Shown here: piece by piece, positions 8,619 to 16,995 of the stretch
Position numbering within the stretch: the stretch's first letter is position 1
Layout of the letters: every line of letters starts with the position of its first letter
Origin: DATDMG01 sp036518955
Lineage (GTDB): Bacteria; Actinomycetota; Actinomycetes; Actinomycetales; Kineosporiaceae
DNA: 19,534 bases
Direction: 5' to 3'
NCBI GenBank assembly: GCA_036518955.1
Contig: DATDMG010000018.1
Coordinates: 1 to 19,534 of the forward strand
Program-made: the position numbers and the translations under genes
Notes under the pieces: generated by a model
Database searches by the model: none
What the model was told of the DNA's origin: nothing
The model's input: only the letters and a program-made list of their open reading frames with translations

Positions 8619-8682
8619 CCCGGTCCCTGCCAAAGTCGGAACGCGCGGGGGTCCTCCTGAGTTCGCCGCCGGCCGCAGAGCG

Positions 8683-10005
8683 TCATATCTGACCCGAATA
8701 CCCCCTACCATGATTCTTTTGCTCCGGGCACCCCTTGCCGGCTGGCCGTGGCCGCCCGCTCGGGGGATCACCGGGTGCGGGGTCGACGACGAGGGCAGCG
8801 GGCAGCACGGCTCCCGCACCGAACCGCGCGCTGGCCCGGTCCACCGCCCGCTCGGCCTCCCGCCACCCGGAGGGGCGCTCGTCCAGGGTGAGCTGGTGGT
8901 GGCTCGCCCTGGACTCGGTCAGCCCCTCCACGCGGACCCCGACGAGCCGGATCCGCGCGCGGTCCAGCCCGAGCGACACGTAGGAACGGCGGGCGGTGGC
9001 GTACACCTCCCGCGCGACGTCCGTCGGCTGCCGGAGGGTACGGGACCGGGTGATCGTGGTGAAGTCGGCGAACCGGACCTTGACGACCACCGTGCGGCCG
9101 ACCATGCCGGCACCTCGCATCCGGGCGGCGACCCGTTCCGACAGCCGGAGCAGCTCGCGCAGCACCAGTTGGGGATCATCGACGTCCCGGGCAAACGTCT
9201 CCTCCGCTCCGAAACTCTTCTCCACCTGTTCGGGCACCACCCGCCGCGGGTCCCGTCCCCAGGCGAGGCCGTGCAGATGGACGCCGGGCTCGCCCAGGGC
9301 CCGCCGCAAGGTGTCCACCGGGGTGTGAGCCAGGTCGGCGACCGTTCTCAGCCCGAGCCGCTGCAGGTCCTCCTCGGTTCGCTCTCCCACCCCCCACAGC
9401 GCGCTCACCGGCAACCGATGCAGGAAGGTCACCGTCTCGCCCCGGGGGATCACGAGCATCCCGTCGGGCTTGGCCCACCCCGAGGCAAGCTTGGCCACGA
9501 ACTTCGTCGTCGCGACGCCGACCGAGCAGGTGATCCGCTGCTCGTCGGCGACCCGGTCGCGGATCAACCGCGCGATCACGGTCGGCGACCCCAGCCGCCG
9601 GACGGCACCCGCGACGTCCAGGAAGGCCTCGTCCAGGCTGAGCGGCTCCACCAGCGGGGTGATCGACCGGAAGATCTCCATCACGCCCCGGGAGACCTCG
9701 GCGTACCGCCGATGATCCGGCTGGACCACGACGGCCTCCGGGCACAGCCGCCGGGCCCGGCTCATCGGCATGGCCGAGTGGATCCCGGCCTGTCGCGCCT
9801 CGTACGTGGCGGACAGCACCACCGCGCGCTCCCCGCCACCGACGACCACCGGCTTGCCACGCAACTCCGGTCGGTCGATCAGCTCGACCGACGCGAAGAA
9901 CGCGTCCATGTCGGCGTGGAGCACGGTGCACCCGTCGTCGCACCCGTCGTCCTGGGACAGCCCGGCCAGGGGCCGTCCGGTCCGAGCCAACTGCCGCCTG
10001 CTCAT
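8683..10005 (-). CDS. dinB: DNA polymerase IV (DinB, Y-family)
   Basis: 440-residue translesion polymerase of the DinB branch. Counting from the ATG at 10005, the first catalytic motif VLHADMDAFFASVE carries Asp32 and Asp34, with Phe36 near the steric-gate position. YEAR and the AMPMSRARRLCP fingers region follow. The second catalytic motif SLDEAFLDV has Asp125 and Glu126. The helix-hairpin-helix region contains ALWGVGERTEEDLQRLGL. The little-finger domain is present, and QLTLDE near residue 380 may mark the clamp-binding region. Pol IV copies damaged templates with low fidelity. No key residue is missing. A GTG at 10032 in frame is an alternative start; neither has a strong ribosome binding site. 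No LexA box is seen directly upstream. The gene lies 42 bp after the methyltransferase, probably co-transcribed, and in the same gene run as dnaE2. Confidence 0.95.
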   Translation of the reverse strand: MSRRQLARTGRPLAGLSQDDGCDDGCTVLHADMDAFFASVELIDRPELRGKPVVVGGGERAVVLSATYEARQAGIHSAMPMSRARRLCPEAVVVQPDHRRYAEVSRGVMEIFRSITPLVEPLSLDEAFLDVAGAVRRLGSPTVIARLIRDRVADEQRITCSVGVATTKFVAKLASGWAKPDGMLVIPRGETVTFLHRLPVSALWGVGERTEEDLQRLGLRTVADLAHTPVDTLRRALGEPGVHLHGLAWGRDPRRVVPEQVEKSFGAEETFARDVDDPQLVLRELLRLSERVAARMRGAGMVGRTVVVKVRFADFTTITRSRTLRQPTDVAREVYATARRSYVSLGLDRARIRLVGVRVEGLTESRASHHQLTLDERPSGWREAERAVDRASARFGAGAVLPAALVVDPAPGDPPSGRPRPAGKGCPEQKNHGRGYSGQI

Positions 10006-10047
10006 GACCGCGGCCTGGTCTCCGGACGGCACGCCGGGCCGGCGGGA

Positions 10048-10845
10048 TCAGGCGATTCGCTCCAGGACGACGTGCAGGTGAGCCGCGATCCCGGCCAGGG
10101 CCGGGTGCGCGGCATGGTGGCCGGCGGCCCGCTCGAGCTCCAGCAACGCCTCCATCGCCTCCGGGTCGCCGTCGACGAGCGCACCGGGCAGCAGGTCGGT
10201 GAAGAGCCGGACGCCGTGCACCATGCGCACCCGGACGTCCCGGCCGGAGAACAACTCGAGCACCGACGTCTCGTCGAACCGCCGCGGTAGCGGATCGTGC
10301 TCGCCGGCCCGTCCCTGCGGGTCGTCGAGCAGACGTAGGGCCTCGGCGAATCTGCCGGACAGGGCCCGAGCGACCAGGGCGCCGAGCCGTTGCGCGACGA
10401 GCAGGCTGGCCAGACCCCCCGGCCGCAGCACGGCGAAAGCGTCCTGGGCGGCAGCGTGCGGGTCGTCCACGTGCTCCAGGACCCCGTGACAGAGGACGAG
10501 GTCGACGGATTGCTCCCCGAACGAGATCGCGAGCGTACCGGCATCCCCCTGGTGAGCGGTGACGAGGTGGCTGACTCCGGCGTCGGCGACCCTGCGCTGC
10601 AGCGCCGCGAGAGCGTCCGGGCTCGGGTCGACCACCGTGACCCGGTGGCCAAGCCCGGCAACCGGGACGGCGAGGCCACCGGTGCCTCCCCCCACGTCGA
10701 CGACGTCCAGCACGGACCGCCCGGTACCCGCCGCCCGTTCGGCGACGAATCGCTCAAGGGTCTCCCACACGACGGCGGTGCGCAGTGCCGTCCGCGGATC
10801 CGAGCGCTGGGACCAGCGGCGAGACCGGAGGGCGTCGTCTGGCAC
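10048..10845 (-). CDS. Class I SAM-dependent methyltransferase
   Basis: 265-residue methyltransferase of the Rossmann-like class I fold. Motif I is VDVGGGTGGLAVPVAGLG (about residues 49-66), the acidic loop is VVDPSPDAL (about 71-79), and LCHGVLEHVDDPHAA and LRPGG mark motifs IV-V. The substrate cannot be told from the sequence; it resembles the SmtA/UbiE-like small-molecule or tRNA-modifying group. The start is GTG at 10845, supported by GGGAG about eight bases upstream; an in-frame GTG at 10884 was rejected because it has no ribosome binding site. It lies between a membrane protein gene and dinB on the same strand. A SAM methyltransferase beside dinB near the dcw cluster is a conserved arrangement in several actinomycetes as I recall it. 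Confidence 0.88.
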   Translation of the reverse strand: MPDDALRSRRWSQRSDPRTALRTAVVWETLERFVAERAAGTGRSVLDVVDVGGGTGGLAVPVAGLGHRVTVVDPSPDALAALQRRVADAGVSHLVTAHQGDAGTLAISFGEQSVDLVLCHGVLEHVDDPHAAAQDAFAVLRPGGLASLLVAQRLGALVARALSGRFAEALRLLDDPQGRAGEHDPLPRRFDETSVLELFSGRDVRVRMVHGVRLFTDLLPGALVDGDPEAMEALLELERAAGHHAAHPALAGIAAHLHVVLERIA

Positions 10846-10882
10846 GGTGCATCTCCCGGCTGGGTGGGAACGTGACGGCCCC

Positions 10883-10888
10883 ACCCTA
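10883..10888 (-). promoter_or_regulatory. Possible -10 element for the methyltransferase-dinB pair
   Basis: TAGGGT (TAnnnT) lies about 38 nt upstream of the methyltransferase GTG in the 69-bp gap. No -35 match is seen at the right spacing. Confidence 0.3.
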
Positions 10889-10914
10889 GTGAGCGCCGGA
10901 GCAGGGCATGCCGC

Positions 10915-11547
10915 TCACCCACCGCCGGGCCTTCCCTCGCCGGGCCCGCTCTCACCGGCTGCGCCCAGCGGGCCGTCGCCCGGCTGGGCAGGACCGGGCC
11001 CGGGGCGCTCCGATCGGTGGAGACTGGGGAGCTGGATGCCGGGCAGCAGGTCGGGGACGGTGCCGGAGCGGCGCCACAGAGCGGCCAGTGCCCAGCCCTG
11101 GACCACCAGCAGCGCCGCCAGCACCGCCAGCACCGCCAGCAGGAGGCCGGCTCCTCCGCCGACGGCCGGCGCCGCGGTTGCCCTGGACACCGACGAACCG
11201 GCCAGACAGGCCAGGAGTACCACAACGGGGCTCAGCACGGCCGCAGCGGGAGCCGTCCGAGCGGGCCAGACCCCCGCCGCCCGGCGCACGTCGTGCCGCC
11301 CGCGGATCAACAGGTCGGCGACCGGTACCCAGCCGAGGAGTATCAGCCCGGCACCCATCACGGCCGCGGCCGGCGAACCGGTCGACCGGCTCGTGGCCAC
11401 GATCACCGGCTCCTCCCGCGGGGACACAGCCAGCAGCACCCCCGCCAGGACGAGGGCCAGGCAGACGAGCGCCCTGGCGGCGATCGACACCCGGCCGACC
11501 GTGACCGGTGTGGCATGCCGGCCGAGCCCACGGCGCGCCCTGGTCAT
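10915..11547 (-). CDS. Hypothetical four-helix membrane protein
   Basis: 210-residue protein that I do not recognise. It has a short basic N-terminus, four predicted transmembrane helices (about 25-42, 60-80, 100-118 and 132-158), and a hydrophilic Pro/Gly-rich C-terminal tail (about 175-210). No catalytic motif is visible. The start is ATG at 11547, with GGGAG six bases upstream. It begins 13 bp after the dnaE2 stop and is likely co-transcribed with dnaE2. The junction carries a 17-bp duplication of the stop/start region. The frame stays open upstream inside dnaE2, but that extension has no separate support. The clear hydrophobic pattern, proper ribosome binding site and tight spacing argue that it is real. 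Confidence 0.65.
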   Translation of the reverse strand: MTRARRGLGRHATPVTVGRVSIAARALVCLALVLAGVLLAVSPREEPVIVATSRSTGSPAAAVMGAGLILLGWVPVADLLIRGRHDVRRAAGVWPARTAPAAAVLSPVVVLLACLAGSSVSRATAAPAVGGGAGLLLAVLAVLAALLVVQGWALAALWRRSGTVPDLLPGIQLPSLHRSERPGPGPAQPGDGPLGAAGESGPGEGRPGGG

Positions 11548-11564
11548 CGCCTGCTCCCGGTCAT
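11544..11564 (-). other. Six-codon micro-ORF linking dnaE2 and the membrane protein gene
   Basis: ATG at 11564 overlaps the dnaE2 stop as ATGA, encodes MTGSRR, and stops at 11546-11544, which overlaps the ATG of the next gene as another ATGA. The repeat GGTCATCGCC at 11542-11551 and 11559-11568 shows this arose by a 17-bp tandem duplication. It may aid termination-reinitiation or be incidental. Confidence 0.35.
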
Positions 11565-14500
11565 CGCCCGCTGCTCCCCGGGCTGGCGTGCCACAACTTT
11601 CGCGGTGGCTCACGACGACGTTCGGACGTGCCGCCCGCCTCGTGCCCGGCGAGCTGGCGGCGGGTGTCCCGCGGATCGTCCCCGGCCGGCGTGATGTCGG
11701 CGTACGGCGACTGCCGAAACCCGCTGGCATGCATGAGCACCCTGCGCACGTGGTTGACGCCACCACCCATCCCACCGGCCCGGTCTCCGGTCGGCAGCCC
11801 GGTCGCGGCCTCTCCCGCCTCGTCCCAGGCGGCCGCATGCTCGGCCGTGACGATCAGACCGCCCTGGAACTCCGTGACCGGCAGACGTGCCGGCACCGGC
11901 CGGGACGAGTGGCTCGCCGCCGCCTCGCTGACGGCACGCTCGCCGGCCGTCGCCCACCCGGTAGGTATGGTCATCGCAGCCTGGACCGCCGACAGACCCC
12001 CTTCGACCCACTCGTCCCACAACGCCGACAGCTCCCAGGCCCCGGTGCCGCGCAGGGAGATCCCACGCGGCCCGGTCCGCCGCAACACTCCGCGGACGAC
12101 GAGCAGCCAGGAGTGGAAGACCGTCGCGGCGAAGGGACCTTGGACGTCCTCGAAGAAGGTGGTGTCCACCGGACCGGTCGCATCGTCCAACGTCAGAAAG
12201 ACGACCCGGCGCCCGGAACGCACCGGTGGTGTCTGGGTCGCCACCTTCACCCCGGCGACGAGCAGGTCCGAACGGCTGCGCCGGGCGTGCAGATCACGGG
12301 AGCGGCTGACGCCCAACGCGTCGAGCATCGGGACGTAGAAGTCCAGGACGTGCCGGCTCACATCGAGCCCGAGCACCTCCAGCTCCGCCCGCACCTGTTC
12401 CGCGCCGGTCATCTCGGGCAACCCGCTCGGCCGGGTCTCGTCCGGCGCGTCGCCGAGATCGAGGGTGAGCTGGACGTGCCGTTGGTCGGCCGGGACCACC
12501 GCACGAGGTGCCTGCGACTGCCGCGCAGCGGCGGCCCGGACCTCGCCGAGGGGACCGACGAGGCCGTGGCCCTCGCCGGGGGAGCGGGCGACGCCTCGGC
12601 CGTCCCGGACGCTGGCCGGGCCTGACCGACCTGACCGACGGCCCGGCCCGGGACCGGCCCCCTGACCCGGTCCTGGACCGATCGCACGCGCATCGACCGG
12701 CCGGACCCGCTGCCCAGCCGCCACGGGCGGCCGCCCTCGCGGACGGCCCACCGACCGGGACCACCGGTCGAGCTCGGCAACCTGCAGCAGCAGGTCCCGC
12801 CGGGTGATCCGGTCCCGCTGCCGGACCGGGACCGGGGCACTCAGCCCGTACAGCTCGTCGAACGCACCTGACATGATCAGGCGCTCGACCACGGGCCGGC
12901 TGACACCGGCACGATGCCAGAAGTCCGCCAGCGACCGGTACGGCCGGCTGGCCAGGATGCCGGCCACCTCGGCGTCCGAGATCCCCTTGACATCGGCGAG
13001 GGACAGCCGGATGCCGTACGGTCGCCCGTCCGGTAACCCCGGCCCGGGATGTGGCCGGGGTTCGGTGCCGGACGACGGCTCGACGCTGGCATCCAGCCGC
13101 TCCACGGCGTACGTGTCGCCGGAGCGGTTGACGTCGAGCGGGAGGACCGAGATCCCCAGCTGCCGGGCGTCGTCCAGGATGAGTCGCTTGGGGTACATCC
13201 CCGGGTCGTGGGTAAGCACCCCAGCCAGGAAGGCCGCCGGATGGTGCGCCTTCAGCCAGGCGGAGTGGTAGGTGGGCACGGCGAACGCCGCGGCATGCGC
13301 CTTGCAGAACCCGAACGAGGCAAAGGCCTTGAGCACCTGCCAGATCCGATCGACGGTGGCGGAGTCGTACCCCTTCGCCTCCGCCCGTGGGCGGAACCAC
13401 CCCTCCACCTCGTCCTGACCTTCCGGTGAGCCGAGGCCTCGCCGGATCTCGTCGGCCTCGGCGAGGGTGCACCCGGTGAGGGCCTTGACGATCCCCAGCA
13501 CCTGCTCGTGGAACACCACCACCCCACCGGTGTCGGCCAGCACCGGCTCCAGGCACGGGTGCAGGTACTCCGGCTGGTCCCAGCCCTGCCGGGCCCGGAG
13601 GAACGGCGTCACCATGTCGGACTTGACCGGGCCGGGTCGGAACAGCGAGATGTCGATGATCAGGTCGTTGAAGGTCTCCGGGGCGAACTTGCCGACCAGC
13701 TCCCGCTGGCCGGGCGACTCGATCTGGAACATCCCGAGGGTGTGCGTCGTCCGGATGAGCTCGAACGTCGCCTCGTCATCGAGCGGCACGGAGTCCAGGT
13801 CGATCCGGCCGGTCGGCGCATCCAGGTAGGGCGCGTCGGGCGGGTGGTTGCCGGCCCGCCCGGCACCGGCGCCGTCGACGCGCTCGACCTCCTGCAGGGC
13901 GTACGCCATCGCCGACTGCATCCGGATGCCGAGGATGTCCAGCTTGAGCAGCCCGAGATGCTCGACGTCGGTCTTGTCGAACTGGCTCATCGGGAATCCG
14001 AGCCAACTCGACTCCACCGGGGTGCGGTCGAGCAGCGTGACGTCGGACAGCAGGACGCCGCACGGGTGGAGGGCGACGTGCCGGGGCAGCCCGTCGAGCC
14101 GCTCGACGAGATCGAAGAGCAGGTCGAGCCGGGCGGAGGTCAGCCCGCCCGCGCGAAGTTCCGGCAGCTCCCGCAGGGCGTGCCGGACGTCGCGGGCCCG
14201 GATATGGGGGAACGACTTGGCGATCGTGTCGATCTCGCCCGGAGGTAGGCCGAGGGCGGCACCCACGTCGCGGACGGCGTGCCGCACCCGGTAGGTGTCC
14301 ATCATCGACACGCAGGAGACCCGCTCGGCGCCGAAACGTTCCAGGATTCGCTCGTAGATCTCGGTCCGGCGGGCGGACTCCACGTCGAGGTCGACGTCCG
14401 GGAGCTGGCTTCGAAGCGGTGACAGGAAGCGCTCCATGAGCAGTCCATGCCGCAGCGGCTCCACCCCGGAGATCTCCAACAGATAGTTGATCAGGCTGCC

Positions 14501-15847
14501 CGCCCCCGAGCCGCGCGCGGCCACCCGGACGTTCAGATCTCGGATGAGCCGGCAGACCTCCCCCACCGTGATGAAGTACGCCGCATAACCGAGGTGCGCC
14601 ACGGCGGCCAGCTCCTCGTCGAGCCGTTGCCGGACCTCACCCAGCCGCTTGCCGCCCGCGCCCGGGTACCTGCTGGGGATCCTGGCCTCACACCTTCTGC
14701 GGAGTTCGGCGTCGGCGGACGACGACAACCCCAAGATCTCCAGCTCCGGCAGGTGCACCGAGCCGATCCCCAGATCCGCCCCCGGATCGAGCCGGCACCT
14801 GCGCGCCACCCTGTCGGTGTCCGCAAGCAGGGCTGCAGCGCCCCGGTCGTCCGCCGCGGCGTCCGCCACTTCTTGCGCGAGCCGGGCCATCCGGGTCGGC
14901 GATGCGAGATCGCCTTCGGCGCTGACCCGGTCGACGTGCCGAACGTCGAGCGGCACCAGCCTGCGGGCCGAGTCCAGGACGTCGACCGTCGCCGCACCGT
15001 CCGGGGTCGCGTACCGGACCGCGTTCGTCAGCACCGCCGGAACGCCTGCCTGCCGGGCGAGCGTGAGCATCCGGGCGGCATGGCCGAGGCTCGCCGGACG
15101 CCCCTCCGGCGCGTGGTGGCACACCACCTCGACCGCCAGGGACCCGGCGGGCAGCATCCGCTGCCAGGACCGCAGCACCGCCAGGGCCAGATCGGGACGC
15201 CTCGCCAACACCGCGCGTCCGACCTCGGAGTCAGGACCGAGCAGGACCAGGAGAGCCGCCGGAGCACCCGGCAGGCCCGGCGATCCACCCGCACCGGCGT
15301 CCGGGCCGGCGTCACCGTCGGGTGCGACCGAGTGCCAGGCGATCAGGGCCGCCGTCGAGACCGGAAGGCCGCGCTCCCCTCGCAGCTGGGTGGCGGAGAC
15401 GAGCCGGCACAACCGCCCCCAGCCGACCGCTGCGGGCAGCCCCGCGCCCTCATCGGCACCGAGCGCCAACACGGTCACCCGTGGATGCCGCGGATCCACG
15501 CTGCTGCCACCCCTCACCGGGGTACGCCGCGGCGCGACCTGCCCGGAAAGCCCGGAAGAGCTGGGGAAGCCGGGAGGATCAGCCCAGGCCGGCAGGCCGG
15601 CGAGCAGCCCGCTGCGCTCCACCGCGAGGTCTACCCCGAGCAGGGGCGTGACACCGGCGGCTCCGCAGGTGATGGCGAACTTCACCGCGCCGTACAGGCC
15701 GTCCCGATCGGTGAGAGCGAGCGCCTCCATGCCCTGCGCGGCAGCGGCCGCCACCAGGGCCTCGGGGGTCGAGGCACCGTACCGCAGGGAGTACCCCGAG
15801 GCGACGTGGAGGTGGGTGAAGGGCAGGCTCGACGGGACGGAGGGCAT
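11561..15847 (-). CDS. dnaE2: Error-prone DNA polymerase III alpha subunit DnaE2 (ImuC)
   Basis: 1428-residue C-family polymerase of the DnaE2/ImuC branch, which in known systems carries out damage-induced mutagenic synthesis. The PHP domain begins at FTHLHVASGYS (10-20). His12 and His14 are kept, but the LDG and TDHG positions read RYG (Tyr23) and TDRD (Arg48), so its metal site looks degenerate. The polymerase core has LPDVDLDVES with Asp486 and Asp488, the third Asp in LLKLDILGIR (Asp637), and FSFGFCKAH-like FASFGFCKAHAAAFA. HhH and OB regions follow. QLTLDL (1126-1131) could bind the sliding clamp. The C-terminus KLWHASPGSSG is typical of DnaE2. It is longer than usual because of a Gly/Arg/Pro-rich insert (about 1035-1115) and loops near 90-190. 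The start is ATG at 15847 with GGAGG upstream. It is third in an operon with a LexA box. Confidence 0.94.
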   Translation of the reverse strand: MPSVPSSLPFTHLHVASGYSLRYGASTPEALVAAAAAQGMEALALTDRDGLYGAVKFAITCGAAGVTPLLGVDLAVERSGLLAGLPAWADPPGFPSSSGLSGQVAPRRTPVRGGSSVDPRHPRVTVLALGADEGAGLPAAVGWGRLCRLVSATQLRGERGLPVSTAALIAWHSVAPDGDAGPDAGAGGSPGLPGAPAALLVLLGPDSEVGRAVLARRPDLALAVLRSWQRMLPAGSLAVEVVCHHAPEGRPASLGHAARMLTLARQAGVPAVLTNAVRYATPDGAATVDVLDSARRLVPLDVRHVDRVSAEGDLASPTRMARLAQEVADAAADDRGAAALLADTDRVARRCRLDPGADLGIGSVHLPELEILGLSSSADAELRRRCEARIPSRYPGAGGKRLGEVRQRLDEELAAVAHLGYAAYFITVGEVCRLIRDLNVRVAARGSGAGSLINYLLEISGVEPLRHGLLMERFLSPLRSQLPDVDLDVESARRTEIYERILERFGAERVSCVSMMDTYRVRHAVRDVGAALGLPPGEIDTIAKSFPHIRARDVRHALRELPELRAGGLTSARLDLLFDLVERLDGLPRHVALHPCGVLLSDVTLLDRTPVESSWLGFPMSQFDKTDVEHLGLLKLDILGIRMQSAMAYALQEVERVDGAGAGRAGNHPPDAPYLDAPTGRIDLDSVPLDDEATFELIRTTHTLGMFQIESPGQRELVGKFAPETFNDLIIDISLFRPGPVKSDMVTPFLRARQGWDQPEYLHPCLEPVLADTGGVVVFHEQVLGIVKALTGCTLAEADEIRRGLGSPEGQDEVEGWFRPRAEAKGYDSATVDRIWQVLKAFASFGFCKAHAAAFAVPTYHSAWLKAHHPAAFLAGVLTHDPGMYPKRLILDDARQLGISVLPLDVNRSGDTYAVERLDASVEPSSGTEPRPHPGPGLPDGRPYGIRLSLADVKGISDAEVAGILASRPYRSLADFWHRAGVSRPVVERLIMSGAFDELYGLSAPVPVRQRDRITRRDLLLQVAELDRWSRSVGRPRGRPPVAAGQRVRPVDARAIGPGPGQGAGPGPGRRSGRSGPASVRDGRGVARSPGEGHGLVGPLGEVRAAAARQSQAPRAVVPADQRHVQLTLDLGDAPDETRPSGLPEMTGAEQVRAELEVLGLDVSRHVLDFYVPMLDALGVSRSRDLHARRSRSDLLVAGVKVATQTPPVRSGRRVVFLTLDDATGPVDTTFFEDVQGPFAATVFHSWLLVVRGVLRRTGPRGISLRGTGAWELSALWDEWVEGGLSAVQAAMTIPTGWATAGERAVSEAAASHSSRPVPARLPVTEFQGGLIVTAEHAAAWDEAGEAATGLPTGDRAGGMGGGVNHVRRVLMHASGFRQSPYADITPAGDDPRDTRRQLAGHEAGGTSERRREPPRKLWHASPGSSGR

Positions 15848-15893
15848 CGCGATGGGCCTCCGTTCGATGGATGGGTGAGCGGTACGGCGCCGA

Positions 15894-16349
15894 TCAGCCG
15901 CAGGCGGGCAGCGACCCCGGCAGGACCCGCTGGAAGGGCAACCCCAGCACGCCCTCGACCACGTGGTGGAAAGCCTCCGCGTCGCGCAGCAGGTCGTCGG
16001 CGTCGCGGGAGGTGATGGCCTCGCCGCGGCCCGCCTCGACCGCGGCCCGGCGGGAGGCGGTCGCCGCGAAGAAGGCCGCCCACTCCGCCAGTTCGGGAGC
16101 AGTACGCGGGATCACCTCCCAGACGCTGCGCGGACCGCCCCGAGTGGTCGGCCGCCCCCGGACGGCGAGGACTGCGGCGCCCGCCCGCAGCGCCGCCAGG
16201 TGGGCGGTGACATAGCGCTCGGCCGGCGTCCGGGCGGCGCAGGCCTGCAGCAGCCCGGCGCTGGACCGGTCCATCAGCACCCGAGCGGCGGCGGAGACGG
16301 GCGGGCGCGCGGGCGTGGGCGGGAGAGGGCGGGCCAGGGTGGCGGGCAT
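15894..16349 (-). CDS. SAV_6107-family HEPN domain protein
   Basis: 151-residue protein matching the actinobacterial SAV_6107 HEPN family. The blocks ERYVTAHLAALRAGAAVL (44-61), APELAEWAAFFAATASRR (84-101) and SRDADDLLRDAEAFHHVV (114-131) are the family core. The sequence contains RYVTAH (Arg45-His50, an Rx4H motif) and RDAEAFH (Arg122-His128, Rx5H). Rx4-6H is the catalytic signature of HEPN ribonucleases, but many HEPN proteins only bind nucleotides or partners, so activity is unproven. A Pro-rich 20-residue N-terminus precedes the fold. The start is ATG at 16349 with GAGGAG upstream. It sits between DUF6504 (83 bp) and dnaE2 (46 bp) in one transcription unit. Confidence 0.88.
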   Translation of the reverse strand: MPATLARPLPPTPARPPVSAAARVLMDRSSAGLLQACAARTPAERYVTAHLAALRAGAAVLAVRGRPTTRGGPRSVWEVIPRTAPELAEWAAFFAATASRRAAVEAGRGEAITSRDADDLLRDAEAFHHVVEGVLGLPFQRVLPGSLPACG

Positions 16350-16432
16350 GGTGGACTCCTCAGGCAGGTCGTGCAGCGGATGGGTGACACATGGCGGAAG
16401 AAACGGCAGGAAGGCGACGGCGACGGGAGGCA

Positions 16433-16795
16433 TCAGTCGCTCACCCGCACCAGGGACCAGGCACGACCGGGGTCGAGGCAGAGGTCGTAGACCCCCAGCC
16501 CGAAAGCACGCCCGCTGCCGGCCTCCACCCGCCACACCTCACGTTCGTCGGACAGCGATGCCGGCTGACCGGCCCCGGCCAGCGCATCACCGCTCGCGCC
16601 CCCGGCGTCGTCACCGTGCACGGCCCGGGCCGCGGCCTCGGTCCACCAGGAGCGGCGCTCGCGCCAGTGCCCGAGCACGGCACGAACGACGTAGAGTCGC
16701 CCCCGCCACAGGAAGCTGGCCGGCGGTTCGACGCTTGCCGTACCGTCGGTCCCCTTCGCGCGCACCTGCACCGGCTCCGCGTATCGACGAACCAT
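16433..16795 (-). CDS. DUF6504 family protein
   Basis: 120-residue protein of the actinobacterial DUF6504 family; no function is established. Its conserved features are RYAEPVQV (4-11), FLWRGRLYVVRAVLGHWRE (28-46), WW at 50-51, EREVWRVEAG (84-93) and GVYDLCLD (101-108). There are no transmembrane or signal segments, so it is probably cytoplasmic. A variable low-complexity loop spans about 53-82. The start is ATG at 16795, preceded by GGGAGGGAG at five-base spacing; upstream in-frame starts (to 16873) lack such a site. It is the first gene after the LexA-controlled promoter, with a leader of about 190 nt, and so is likely induced by DNA damage with the HEPN protein and DnaE2. Confidence 0.85.
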   Translation of the reverse strand: MVRRYAEPVQVRAKGTDGTASVEPPASFLWRGRLYVVRAVLGHWRERRSWWTEAAARAVHGDDAGGASGDALAGAGQPASLSDEREVWRVEAGSGRAFGLGVYDLCLDPGRAWSLVRVSD

Positions 16796-16971
16796 CAACA
16801 CTCCCTCCCCTGGTCGGCCGTCGCCCCGTGCGCCCCGGCCGGTCGGCCCGAGGGTTGGGCGGGCGCTCCCCACGCCACGCCCGACCCCGGTACAGCAGCC
16901 CCACGGCAGGGCGGGGTCGAAGCGCCCCGGCCGCGGGACCGCCCCCGATCGGCCCGTGATCCGATCAGGAC

Positions 16972-16987
16972 TCGAACATTTGTTCGA
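16972..16987. promoter_or_regulatory. LexA-binding site (SOS box)
   Basis: TCGAAC-ATTT-GTTCGA matches the Gram-positive/actinobacterial consensus CGAAC-N4-GTTCG perfectly and extends it to 6-bp arms. It lies at about +2 to +18 relative to the predicted minus-strand start, a classic repressing position. It is the only perfect match I found in the window. Confidence 0.9.
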
Positions 16988-16995
16988 ACACTGCG

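Noticed and set aside
8440..10290. 616-codon plus-strand frame
   Set aside because: Antisense to dinB and flanks; no recognisable domain, His/Gln/Arg-rich composition typical of a shadow.
10559..12625. 688-codon plus-strand frame
   Set aside because: Antisense to the methyltransferase, membrane protein and dnaE2; no motif.
14447..16015. 522-codon plus-strand frame
   Set aside because: Antisense to the N-terminal part of dnaE2 and the HEPN gene; no motif.
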